NCBI RefSeq assembly: GCF_032027425.1
Contig: NZ_JAVSJA010000001.1
Span: 1,612,001-1,676,000 of the forward strand
Direction of reading: 5' to 3'
Source of the DNA: Microcystis wesenbergii NRERC-220
Lineage (GTDB): Bacteria; Cyanobacteriota; Cyanobacteriia; Cyanobacteriales; Microcystaceae
DNA: 64,000 nt
Both the position numbers and the translations under genes were made by a program. Below are positions 45,941-54,665 of this stretch, piece after piece; position 1 is the stretch's first letter, and the number at the start of each line of letters is the position of its first letter. Under the pieces are notes generated by a model. The model saw only the letters and a list, made by a program, of their open reading frames with translations, did no database searches and was not told the origin of the DNA.

Positions 45941-46659
45941 GGGGTTTAAATAAGTAAGTAAAAATCCTTAATCAACCGCACAAAATTAACAATTAAAGCC
46001 TGAAAAAGCGACTAAAACTGTCATTTATGGCATAGAACGAGTTAGTTAGGACAGATGCCTGAAGGCTTTACTCACAGCATCCACAAGGTTTTCACTATCA
46101 TTGATAATCTGACTATGGCATAGAACGAGTTAGTTAGGACAGATGCCTGAAGGCTTTACTCACAGCATCCACAAGGTTTTCACTATCATTGATAATCTGA
46201 CTAACATAGTTTTTCAATCTAGCCCAGAACTTTTCAATTTTGTTGAGGTCTGGAGAATAGGCGGGTAAAAATAGCACTTCACATCCCGCTTTAGCTAACA
46301 ATTTTTTGATTCTCTCTTTGGGATGAAAACTGGCGTTATCAATGATGATAATTTGACCGGGTAGTAGTTCGGGTAATATGGCATAGAACGAGTTAGTTAG
46401 GACAGATACCTGAAGGCTTTACTCACAGCATCCACAAGGTTTTCACTATCATTGATAATCTGACTAACATAGTTTTTCAATCTAGCCCAGAACTTTTCAA
46501 TTTTGTTGAGGTCTGGAGAATAGGCGGGTAAAAATAGCACTTCACATCCCGCTTTAGCTAACAATTTTTTGATTCTCTCTTTGGGATGAAAACTGGCGTT
46601 ATTAATGATGATAATTTGACCGGGTAGTAGTTCGGGTAATATGGCATAGAACGAGTTAG

Positions 46660-47207
46660 TTAGGACAGATGCCTGAAGGCTTTACTCACAGCATCCACAA
46701 GGTTTTCACTATCATTGATAATCTGACTAACATAGTTTTTCAATCTAGCCCAGAACTTTTCAATTTTGTTGAGGTCTGGAGAATAGGCGGGTAAAAATAG
46801 CACTTCACATCCCGCTTTAGCTAACAATTTTTTGATTCTCTCTTTGGGATGAAAACTGGCGTTATCAATGATGATAATTTGACCGGGTAGTAGTTCGGGT
46901 AATAGCAATTGTTCTATCCACTCACACACCAACTCTGTATTACAGTACCCCTCAAACACCATTGGCGCGAATCGTGGAACCACGCCACCAACCGCTGATC
47001 ACACTAACTCGTTCGCTACAGTGACCTAACTTTAAAGCCTCAAATCTTTCTGATTTGTGACAATATCCATAAGGATAATCGATGGTGTTATCTATTCCAG
47101 CTTCATCAATATAGACAAATCTTTCCGGGGCATAACCTCTGATTTTTTGGAGAAACTCTTTTCGGGCTTCTTCATCTCTTTCTCTGTAGCCATAAGTTTT
47201 TTTTTAC
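46660..47207 (-). pseudogene. IS630 transposase, C-terminal DDE half (copy B)
   Basis: Identical in translation to 28169-28716, including the frameshift near the start of the DDE half; it cannot make a full transposase. Confidence 0.85.
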
Positions 47208-48629
47208 GGCTCTTCGGTAATTGTTATGCAAATAATTAACTTCAAATAAAATTCGATGATAGTGCCTACGCTCAAAAATAGCTGAAATTTATACAGGGAG
47301 AGATTTTAGACACAAACAGGTTAATACCAAAAGATAGACAATCGAGTTAAGATTTGATATAATAGCCAAAAACCAGAGTATTTTACTTATGATACTTGAC
47401 AAATTTTTGAACCTAGAAGGAACCTCTATTCAAGGCTATCGACACCTAGAAAATGTCGGTATAGTTTGACCAGTCGAATCGAAAAAGAAAAAAGCAATCT
47501 GTCCTCGTTGTGGGTTAGAGAGCGATAAACTACACCAAAATCATCGATATTTAGTCAAAGATTTACCAATCTCAGGACAACCAGTGTACCTACAAGTTAA
47601 TCGTCGTCAATTTAAGTGCGATAATTGTCGAAAACCCTTGAGCGAAGAGTTAGATTTTGTCGCCAGTAAACGAACCTATACGAAAAGACTAGCCGAAAAT
47701 ATACTCGAACAATTAAAATCAGGAGATATTTTAAATGTTAGTCGAATAAATGACGTAACGGAAGAAGAGATTCAAAGAAGGCTAGAGGACATTGCTGAAG
47801 AAATTACCGAGCCAGACCTATCGGAATTAAAAAGACTAGGAATTGATGAAATCGCTCTAGTCAAAGGACAAAAAAATTACTGTGCGGTTTTAGTAAATTT
47901 AGATACGGGAAAACTAATAGCTATTCTAGAGAAGCGAACACAAGAGGAGTTGAGAAAAACGCTTACAGGCTGGGGAAAAGAGGTGTTAGAGCCAATTGAA
48001 GAAGTGAGCATAGACCTTTGGTTGCCCTATAAAAATTTGGTGAAAGAATTGATGTCATCGGTTGAATTAGTCGCCGATAGATTCCATGTAATGAAACAAA
48101 TTAATCAAGAGTTAGACGAACAGAGAAGAGCAGAAAAAAGAGCCGTAGAAGCGCAGAAAAATAAAAAACAGAAAGCGGAAAAAGAAGCGAAGCTAGAAGT
48201 TTTAAAGCGAAGTAAATATAGCCTGTTAAAAAATGAAGAAGATTTAACGGAACCCCAAAAAATCAAACTAGAAGCTATCAAAAAAACTTGGCTAAATTTG
48301 AAAGAGATGCACGAATTAAAGGAAGAATTCAGAAGGATTTACGAAACCTCAAAGAATCCGACAGAGGGAATGCTATCCATCTCGGAATGGTTGGCAAAAT
48401 CCTCCAGTGTTTTTACCAAGAGTTGTCAAACAATCCGAAACTGGTTTGGAGAAATCATTAGTTATTTCGAGCGAAGGACAACGAATGGATTAGTCGAGGG
48501 AATCAACAATAAACTTAAACTAATAAAACGAAGAGGCTATGGCTTTAGAAACTTTCGGAATTTTTGGGTTAGAAGTATGTTGTCTTGGCATCTTGTCTGT
48601 TGATTTAGCATAAAGAGTAACGAAGAGCC
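47208..48629 (+). mobile_element. ISL3-family insertion sequence (copy B), 1,422 bp
   Basis: It has the same inverted ends and insertion point in the poly-A frameshift run as copy A. This is the better-preserved ISL3 copy of the window. Confidence 0.85.
47389..48603 (+). pseudogene. ISL3 transposase with one in-frame stop (copy B)
   Basis: Translation from ATG 47389 is open except for a TGA at 47467-47469 (codon 27), shared with copy A. The rest, including the 339-residue frame from 47584, is complete (zinc finger, DDE domain, C-terminal helix). It could be active only if the TGA is read through or if a shorter start is used. Confidence 0.85.
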
Positions 48630-48962
48630 TTTTTTTCTAGTAAATCCAATTCTTTTGAGCGCTTGACCAATTCTCATCCTACTGACTGGGTTAGCCCATT
48701 TTTGCGCCATTTTTTCTTGGGTCAAATGCCCATATTGTTCGGCCAACTTTTGAAAGGCTTCTAAATCGTCAATTTTGGGCTTCGGCCCTCGACGATAGTT
48801 AGTTTTAGCGGCCACCGTCCCAGTTTGTTTCTTCCGTTTCAGCCATAGGTCTAATGTATTACGACTAATATTGAGGGTGCGACAGACATGGCTTTTTTTC
48901 TCCCCTCGCTCTACGGCACTCACTGCTTTCTGTCTTAAATCATCACTATAGGGTGCTGCCAT
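48630..48962 (-). pseudogene. IS630 transposase, N-terminal HTH half (copy B)
   Basis: Identical in translation to 30139-30471; it is cut by the ISL3 insertion after IGFTRKK. Confidence 0.85.
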
Positions 48963-49124
48963 GAAAGCTTCTCCTCATTTCTTTTTCTCTATTATGTCCT
49001 AACTATCCCGCTCTTTGCTATATGATAAAAAATTAGGCAAACTGTTGTGTATTTAAACTGGGTCTTGAAAAATTTAGTACAAATGCTCAGACTTTTTTTT
49101 CCCAACCCCCAACCCCAAATTCTG

Positions 49125-50501
49125 CTACTCAGATTCAGGTTTTTTAGCGTCTTTTTCTGGGGTATTAGGGGCGGGATTTGGGGCTATTGTCGCAATTTGG
49201 GCGGCCATTCTTGTCATTGCTTGACCTTGGGCGAATTCCTGCTGTAGTTGTTCGCTAGAAGAAACCAAACGACTTAAACCCTGAATTAAACGGATAATTT
49301 CCTGTCGCAGTTGCGGATTACCGGTAATTTCATCCACATCCGAGGTGATTTTCTGAAGATTGGCAAAAGCGGCACGAGAGGAGTCGAGGAGTTGCTGTAG
49401 GGTGACAACAGTGGCAGGATCGGAGAGATAAGCGGTAAAGTTGCCTAAATTTTCGCTTAATTTAACAGCATTTGCCGAAATAGTGTTTAAATTCTCGATA
49501 ATTTGGCTTTTCTGCACTTGCGTCAGGATGGGATCCAAAGCAGCGAGAGTAGTTTGTAGGCGATCGCTGGTAGTTTTGATACTATCGAGAGTGGCAATTA
49601 AACGATTTTGATTAGCTGCCAAAAAAACCCGCAGTTCTTCGGTGGTTTGTCCCACCAAAAGCAGCGTTTTTCGGGCCTCTACTAGAGTAGCGTCTAAATT
49701 TCTCAGGCCGCCACTTCCCTGTAAACTTCTCAGTAAAGTAGTCGCTTCCTGACTCAATCCCCCGACACCAGAAAGATCACTAGAAAGGCGATCGAGAGAA
49801 CCGGATACTTGGGGTAAGGATTCTAGAGATCTCATCCCCGAATTAAGTTTACCTAGAGTACCGCTGCGACGTACCTCACTTAAAGCGGTGGTTGCCTCAC
49901 CACTAAAGCGATCGAGTCCCCCCAAGGCATTGGCAGCGCGTTGGGTAAAAGAACGAAATCCGGCCACCATATCGGGATCACTAACTAGATTAGAAATTCT
50001 CAGTAAAGATCTGATCAAGGTATTGACATTTAGCGCCGATTGCCCTTGTAAACGGGAACCGTTACAGATAATCACCTCCCCATTGCAGTTAGGACTCAAA
50101 GGGGGTTCTTTAACACCACCGACGGGTAAAGCTTGCAGGGGAGTAATATCGATCGTGGTTTCACCCACTAAACCGGATTGAATGGCTTCGATGAGGGAAT
50201 TACTGGGAATTAGGCGATCTGCTGGCGAAATCTCCACTTCTACGGCGACTCCCTCCGGTTCTGGGGTAATTGCCGTCACTTGCCCGATTCTCACTCCCCG
50301 ATAACCGACGCGGGTTCCCACCATCATGCCACCCACATTAGGAAAAAGGAAGCTGGCTCGATAACTGCGCCCCCCGAAGCTAAAATTACTTAACCAGGCG
50401 ATAAACCAGATTAATATTCCCCCCGATGTCAGTAACATTAAACCGATACCACTTTGCCGCAGAGTTGGGGAAATCCCTCGTTGTGAACCGCCAGCTTCCA
50501 T
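49125..50501 (-). CDS. mlaD: MCE/MlaD-family phospholipid transport protein
   Basis: This 458-residue protein has an N-terminal membrane anchor (about 20-38), one MCE domain (about 45-130, VGTRVGYRGVRIGQVTAI) and a long helical, Q/L/S-rich C-terminal region (about 180-440) that would form the periplasmic tunnel. It is the substrate-binding subunit of the Mla-type ABC system, which moves lipids between the outer and inner membranes. It lies downstream of the mlaF gene at 51806; the permease (mlaE) is elsewhere. Confidence 0.88.
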   Translation of the reverse strand: MEAGGSQRGISPTLRQSGIGLMLLTSGGILIWFIAWLSNFSFGGRSYRASFLFPNVGGMMVGTRVGYRGVRIGQVTAITPEPEGVAVEVEISPADRLIPSNSLIEAIQSGLVGETTIDITPLQALPVGGVKEPPLSPNCNGEVIICNGSRLQGQSALNVNTLIRSLLRISNLVSDPDMVAGFRSFTQRAANALGGLDRFSGEATTALSEVRRSGTLGKLNSGMRSLESLPQVSGSLDRLSSDLSGVGGLSQEATTLLRSLQGSGGLRNLDATLVEARKTLLLVGQTTEELRVFLAANQNRLIATLDSIKTTSDRLQTTLAALDPILTQVQKSQIIENLNTISANAVKLSENLGNFTAYLSDPATVVTLQQLLDSSRAAFANLQKITSDVDEITGNPQLRQEIIRLIQGLSRLVSSSEQLQQEFAQGQAMTRMAAQIATIAPNPAPNTPEKDAKKPESE

Positions 50502-51026
50502 AAATAATTACTCCTCATCTCTAAAAAGTATCTTACAGGAGAAATCGTGGGATTTCAGTGATCAGCTTCTGAAGGCAAGAGTCAAGGAGTCAGTATTCAG
50601 GAGTCGGGAGTGAGGATTCAGTATTCAGGAGTCGGGATTCAGGAGTCAGGAGTCAGGATTCAGGATTCAGGATTCAGGATTCAGGAGATTATTTTTATTT
50701 ATTCTCCCCACTTCCCCCCGCAACGCGCACGCAGTGACCACCCCACACCCCACACCCCACACCCCACACCCCACACCCCACACCCCACACCCCACACCCC
50801 ACACCCCACACCCCACTTCCCCATCACCCCACACCCCACTTCCCCACACCCCACTTCCCCACACCCCACACCCCACACCCCACACCCCACACCCCACACC
50901 CCACACCCCACACCCCACTTCCCCATCACCCCACACCCCACTTCCCCATCACCCCACACCCCACACCCCATCACCCCATCACCCCATCACCCCACACCCC
51001 ACACCCCACTTCCCTCAATTGACTGA
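50502..51026. other. mlaF-mlaD intercistronic region filled with repeats
   Basis: About 525 bases separate mlaF from mlaD. It has a CCCCACA heptamer array (50739-51013), AGTCAGGATTC heptamers (50580-50690) and a GGAGATTATTTTTATTTATT block (50686) shared with 62261. Several long open frames over the array are repeat artefacts. If mlaFD is one transcript, it must pass through this array. Confidence 0.7.
50739..51013. repeat. C-rich heptamer tandem array (CCCCACA), about 275 bp
   Basis: Roughly 35 copies of CCCCACA/CACCCCA run through 50739-51013, interrupted by CCCCACTT and CCCCATCA variants. Each repeat block is homogenised within itself, suggesting recent slippage or unequal exchange. It is not a CRISPR: there are no spacers. 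Confidence 0.95.
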
Positions 51027-51806
51027 TCACTGAATTGGTCCGTCGATACTGCCGGTAAAAAATTGCTTGAGTACGGGGATTTCGGAGTGATAAGCCTCTT
51101 GAGTCGGTCCAACCCATTGAAATTGACCTTTATAGAGAAAAACGATGCGATCGGTGGTATTTTCGATGGTGCTGTGGACGTGGGTGACAATGAGATGGGC
51201 CCCACAGGCTTTTTTTACCTTGAGAAGTTCCATAATTACCGTCTGGATGCGGGTAGAAGCGACGGGATCCAGTCCGGCAGTGGGTTCATCGTAAAGGAGA
51301 ATATTCGATCGATCGGCGGCGATCGAGGGATCGCTGATAATTGCTCTGGCTAAACTGACCCGTTTTCGCATCCCTCCGGATATTTCAGAGGGATAGAGGT
51401 CGTAGGAACCGGACATACCCACTAAATCGAGTTTTTCTTCCACTAAATCGCGGATTTCGGCTCGTTTTAGCTTTGAGTTGCGATAGAGAGCAAAACCGAC
51501 ATTTTCCCCGACGGTGAGGGAGTCAAAAAGGGCCGATTGCTGGAAAACTAGACCAACACCGAGGGGATCTTCCCCCTGTTCTACGGTTCTCTGGCGTTTT
51601 GTGCCGTAGATGTACACTTCTCCCCGATCGGGGGCCAGTAATCCGGCGACTAAGCGTAAAATCGTCGATTTTCCCGTCCCGGACGGACCGATCACGCCGA
51701 TCGCTTCCCCTTCGTACACTTTCAGATCGACGTTATTTAAGATTACTTTCTTGCCGAAAGCTTTGGTTACTCCCCTTAATTCGACGATCGGTTCGCGCAT
51801 CACCAT
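51027..51806 (-). CDS. mlaF: MlaF-like ABC transporter ATPase
   Basis: The 259 residues carry Walker A GPSGTGKST (about 41-49), signature ISGGMRKRVSLARA, Walker B ILLYDEPTAGLDP and a switch histidine in IVTHVHS. The motif set (SGGMRKR, DEPTAGLDP) is that of the MlaF/Ttg2A family, which powers lipid transport with MlaD, MlaE and the outer-membrane partner. It is upstream of mlaD, separated by a repeat array. The start M-V-M-R-E is at 51806. Confidence 0.9.
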   Translation of the reverse strand: MVMREPIVELRGVTKAFGKKVILNNVDLKVYEGEAIGVIGPSGTGKSTILRLVAGLLAPDRGEVYIYGTKRQRTVEQGEDPLGVGLVFQQSALFDSLTVGENVGFALYRNSKLKRAEIRDLVEEKLDLVGMSGSYDLYPSEISGGMRKRVSLARAIISDPSIAADRSNILLYDEPTAGLDPVASTRIQTVIMELLKVKKACGAHLIVTHVHSTIENTTDRIVFLYKGQFQWVGPTQEAYHSEIPVLKQFFTGSIDGPIQ

Positions 51807-51833
51807 CTAGAATATCTTTACAAAAATCCCCTT

Positions 51834-52466
51834 TTATTGTAGGGCAACGACCCGATCTTTCTTTTTTTTCTTTTCTGGTTTTATGGTTCGCGATTCTATC
51901 TGCATTTCGGGAATCTCTCGCAATTCTTCGGCATCTAAACGATATTGTTCGCAGACAAGACTCAGACGAATACCAGAACAGCTAACGGGATTAACTGAAT
52001 GGGTGAGATCTCCTTGAAAGAGGATCAAGGTGTTAGCACAAGGACGAATCTGGGCCACGGAACGATTGCCTGTTGCTAGTACCAGTTCCCCCCCTTGAAT
52101 ATCTTTAGGAACCTGCACATAAAGGACGCTAACTAGGAGCGGGGGATCGATTGTTTTACAATAGGAGCGCAGGGAGCGATCGATATGGGGATCGACGCGT
52201 GAACCGGTTTGTAGGAGTAAGGGGTTAAGATAAAAAGCGTTGCAGTCAGCTTGTAAACTGCGATCAAGATAGGGTTTAAAATAGGGAAACATTCGTGCGA
52301 CTTCGCTGATTTGTGTGCGTCGAAAAGCGATAGAAAAGCCTTTGGTTTTAACGAAATCTCGATTTAAATTGTTAACTGTGAAGTGGGGACAAGCGAGAAT
52401 CTGTCCTTGTAGTTCGCTCAGATAACTGGGAGTAAAAGCGTCGGGATATTGGGAATAGTAAGGCAC
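51834..52466 (-). CDS. 2-oxoglutarate/Fe(II)-dependent dioxygenase
   Basis: The 210-residue protein has the double-stranded beta-helix iron site: H-x-D in VDPHIDRS, the distal H in GDLTHSVNPV and the oxoglutarate-binding R in GIRLSLVCEQY. Such enzymes hydroxylate proteins or small molecules; the substrate is unknown. The lysine-rich C-terminus (PEKKKKKDR) follows an EIPEMQIES segment. It lies downstream of mlaF on the opposite side and is separate from the TOPRIM/ATPase pair. Confidence 0.82.
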   Translation of the reverse strand: MPYYSQYPDAFTPSYLSELQGQILACPHFTVNNLNRDFVKTKGFSIAFRRTQISEVARMFPYFKPYLDRSLQADCNAFYLNPLLLQTGSRVDPHIDRSLRSYCKTIDPPLLVSVLYVQVPKDIQGGELVLATGNRSVAQIRPCANTLILFQGDLTHSVNPVSCSGIRLSLVCEQYRLDAEELREIPEMQIESRTIKPEKKKKKDRVVALQ

Positions 52467-52563
52467 GGATAGAATCGCAACGGGATGGCAATCTTTAGGA
52501 TAGCTTGTTTTTAGGGGAGATGGGGATAATTTCGATAGCAGCTATTCAATTATCTTTTTTTTC

Positions 52564-53340
52564 TCAAAGTCCGATAATTTGCTCAAGGAAATTTTTAATA
52601 AGCTTGATGCTCTCTAATTCTAGGGTTTGCTTATCTAGCCAGCGATTATCTTGTAGGGAAACTTGTAGGGCTTTACCCGGTCTTAATATACTACTAATAC
52701 TGGATATAATTGCTTTCTTTTCACCTGCTGGTTTATCAAAATATTTGAGGTCTTTTTTAGTTAACTGATTCCTGTCAATACTTTCTATGTAGGTTTGAGA
52801 AAGATTGAGTAAATTAGGATAATTTATCCTAGCACATTCGAGAAGAATATCTTCTAAAGTTCCTTGCTCACGATTGTTAGGAGCGATGAAAATACCACAG
52901 CGAGGCGAATGATTGTTAACTTGACCAATTTGAGAAGGTGGTAGCAAATTTGGTAAGTCAATATCCGATAACTTAGTAATTAGTTTATTGAACCTTTCTT
53001 GAGGTGTTTCCCTGTAATCAGCATCGGCAAAAATCCCCACACTAAAAAGCTGTGAAGGTTGAATAAACTTGAGACTTTCTTCGATGGTTTGCGCTATGCG
53101 TGTAATGCCGATAGAACTATGTAAAGCGATTGATAGTTGCTCATTTTGAACAAAAGATGGTACTGGTACTCGTTTGGTTAAATCACCGTCTAGTGGATAA
53201 GCTGTCGGGATAAGTGTTTCCCAAAATTTATCCAATGAAGATAAATGAATAACTCGCTTTAAGTCATAAAATTTAAGTAAACCAATTAAGAATTCGACAT
53301 CCTGCGGACCTTCGACAACAATATAGCAGTATCTCACCAT
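52564..53340 (-). CDS. DUF3226/TOPRIM-like protein, partner of the upstream ATPase
   Basis: I start it at ATG 53340 (MVRYCYIVVEGPQDVEFL), preceded by GAGGT and two bases after the ATPase stop codon. Motifs: YIVVEGPQDVEFL (E10) and VGIFADADYRET (D106, D108), the E and D-x-D of a TOPRIM metal site. It could cleave nucleic acid, as OLD nucleases and AriB do. A longer frame to 53370 lacks a good start and is rejected. I recall the family as DUF3226; the role is inferred from pairing with an ATPase. Confidence 0.75.
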   Translation of the reverse strand: MVRYCYIVVEGPQDVEFLIGLLKFYDLKRVIHLSSLDKFWETLIPTAYPLDGDLTKRVPVPSFVQNEQLSIALHSSIGITRIAQTIEESLKFIQPSQLFSVGIFADADYRETPQERFNKLITKLSDIDLPNLLPPSQIGQVNNHSPRCGIFIAPNNREQGTLEDILLECARINYPNLLNLSQTYIESIDRNQLTKKDLKYFDKPAGEKKAIISSISSILRPGKALQVSLQDNRWLDKQTLELESIKLIKNFLEQIIGL

Positions 53341-53342
53341 CT

Positions 53343-54461
53343 TTACCTCACATCTAACCCACGTTCCCAACGCAATCTATGCAATAAATCGCCCGAAAAT
53401 CTTTGAGGTTTTTCCCTTGGAGAATTTAATCGAAAAGCTACCATGTCTTCTATGGCCTTTTCTGACCGTAGCATGGCATCAACTGCTTCTAAACTATGGG
53501 TAGTTACAAAAAGTTGAATTCTTCTTTGATTACAGGTGTTAATTAACCAAGAAAATACACGACTTAAGGCAGAAATATGAATAGATGTCTCGATTTCATC
53601 AATTAGAAGTACCCCATCGGTAATTGTCAACAAACTAAGCACCATAACTAAGGTTCTTTTAAATCCGTCACCAAACACATAGAGAGGAGCAAAACCAAGC
53701 TGTTTATGTTCTATATAAAGAGTTGGTCTATTGTTGGGTGAAAGTATTTGTAGGTCGGTGATTTCCTCGTCAAATAACCGAATTAAATCTAGGATGTCAT
53801 CTTTGTTATTTTCTTCCTTTAGGATGATTTGTGAGAGTCTATCTAGAATTGGTTCCGAGGACAAATAAGCAGGAAATATGGTGGCATTTTTCACCAGTAT
53901 TTTTTGTCGTTTCCTTTGAATAAAACGCTCTTTTTCCCAAAACTGAAATACTTGTTCCTTATCTATCCCAAGCAGACTGCCTTGCTCTAAAATATGGGCG
54001 GTAACACTTAATTCTAACCCATTGATAACCAGATCGGTTTCCGAATCGGTGGAATCATCATTGAACTTTTCTGGGTTGCCTTTTTCGTTGCTCGCACCGT
54101 AAATATCGGTGAGATTAGCTGCTAGATTTTTAATCGGTGAATTTCCAGTACACTTGATCGAAATTTGTCCTTGATAGGATGCGTTACTAGCAAGATTATT
54201 CTGACGAAAGAAAACCCATTTAATTGCTTCCAAATCCGGTCGCATTAAAGATGTTCTGCCTAGATATAATCGACGTTGAGCCACTTCTAGCCACTGAAAG
54301 GGATCGAGGGGATTACAAACAATTGAAACAGCTTCGAGAATGCTAGTTTTGCCAGAATTATTATTACCGACAAAAATGTTCACCTGTCCTAGAGAAGACA
54401 GTTCTATTTGTTCAAAACCACGATAACCACTGATTTGTAAACTTTCAAAAAGCCGAGTCAT
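53343..54461 (-). CDS. AAA15/OLD-like ABC-type ATPase
   Basis: The 372-residue ATPase has Walker A GNNNSGKT (32-39), a signature-like region FGDGFKRT (263-270), Walker B GVLLIDEIE (283-291) and switch VTTHS (319-323), the SMC/RecF/OLD-type architecture. The first strand IQISGYRGFEQIELSS is typical of AAA15. It is immediately followed by the TOPRIM-like gene, giving a two-gene ATPase-nuclease module. It could be a phage-defence pair like PARIS (AriA/AriB) or a split OLD; there is no third gene. Confidence 0.8.
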   Translation of the reverse strand: MTRLFESLQISGYRGFEQIELSSLGQVNIFVGNNNSGKTSILEAVSIVCNPLDPFQWLEVAQRRLYLGRTSLMRPDLEAIKWVFFRQNNLASNASYQGQISIKCTGNSPIKNLAANLTDIYGASNEKGNPEKFNDDSTDSETDLVINGLELSVTAHILEQGSLLGIDKEQVFQFWEKERFIQRKRQKILVKNATIFPAYLSSEPILDRLSQIILKEENNKDDILDLIRLFDEEITDLQILSPNNRPTLYIEHKQLGFAPLYVFGDGFKRTLVMVLSLLTITDGVLLIDEIETSIHISALSRVFSWLINTCNQRRIQLFVTTHSLEAVDAMLRSEKAIEDMVAFRLNSPREKPQRFSGDLLHRLRWERGLDVR

Positions 54462-54665
54462 TTTTACTGGCTCCTACAATATTGCCGATAACAACTGAAA
54501 TAGCTAGGATCAAAGATAAAATTTGCAATTTTTACGATAAAACCCTTGTATTATAACTCATTTGTGGCTCTTTTTTTGACTAGCAATCATTTTCCTGCCA
54601 ACCCAGTCGCGGTGACAACCCACCGTTTACAATAGTTAAGAACCAACGGCAAGCAAGAATTAACG

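Larger units (their letters stand above)
46028..49020 (-). mobile_element. Nested transposon copy B: IS630-family element carrying ISL3-family insertion
   Basis: This copy has the same ends, TA flanks (46026-46027 and 49021-49022), stacked end units (starting 46028, 46116, 46379, 46642), internal ISL3 and length as copy A. All features are displaced by exactly 18,491 bases. The differences I found by eye are confined to one stretch of the ISL3 gene (48225-48582). Confidence 0.9.

Noticed and set aside
30530-46027. Classical composite transposon bounded by the two nested elements
   Set aside because: The enclosed 15.5 kb are mainly housekeeping-type cyanobacterial genes (phytochrome cluster, prlC, CobW) with no cargo bias or outer target duplication, so movement as one unit is unlikely; recombination between the copies is the realistic risk.
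50739-51013. Possible CRISPR array
   Set aside because: Units are contiguous 7-mers without unique spacers, and no cas genes are nearby.
50610-51033. Long open frames encoding HPTPHTP-type repeats on both strands
   Set aside because: They are translations of the C-rich heptamer array; a 7-base repeat without stop codons stays open in all frames. No ribosome site or protein-like composition supports them.
53341-53370. Start of the TOPRIM-like gene at 53370
   Set aside because: This start is inside the ATPase gene without a ribosome site; ATG 53340 has GAGGT upstream and fits the first beta-strand.
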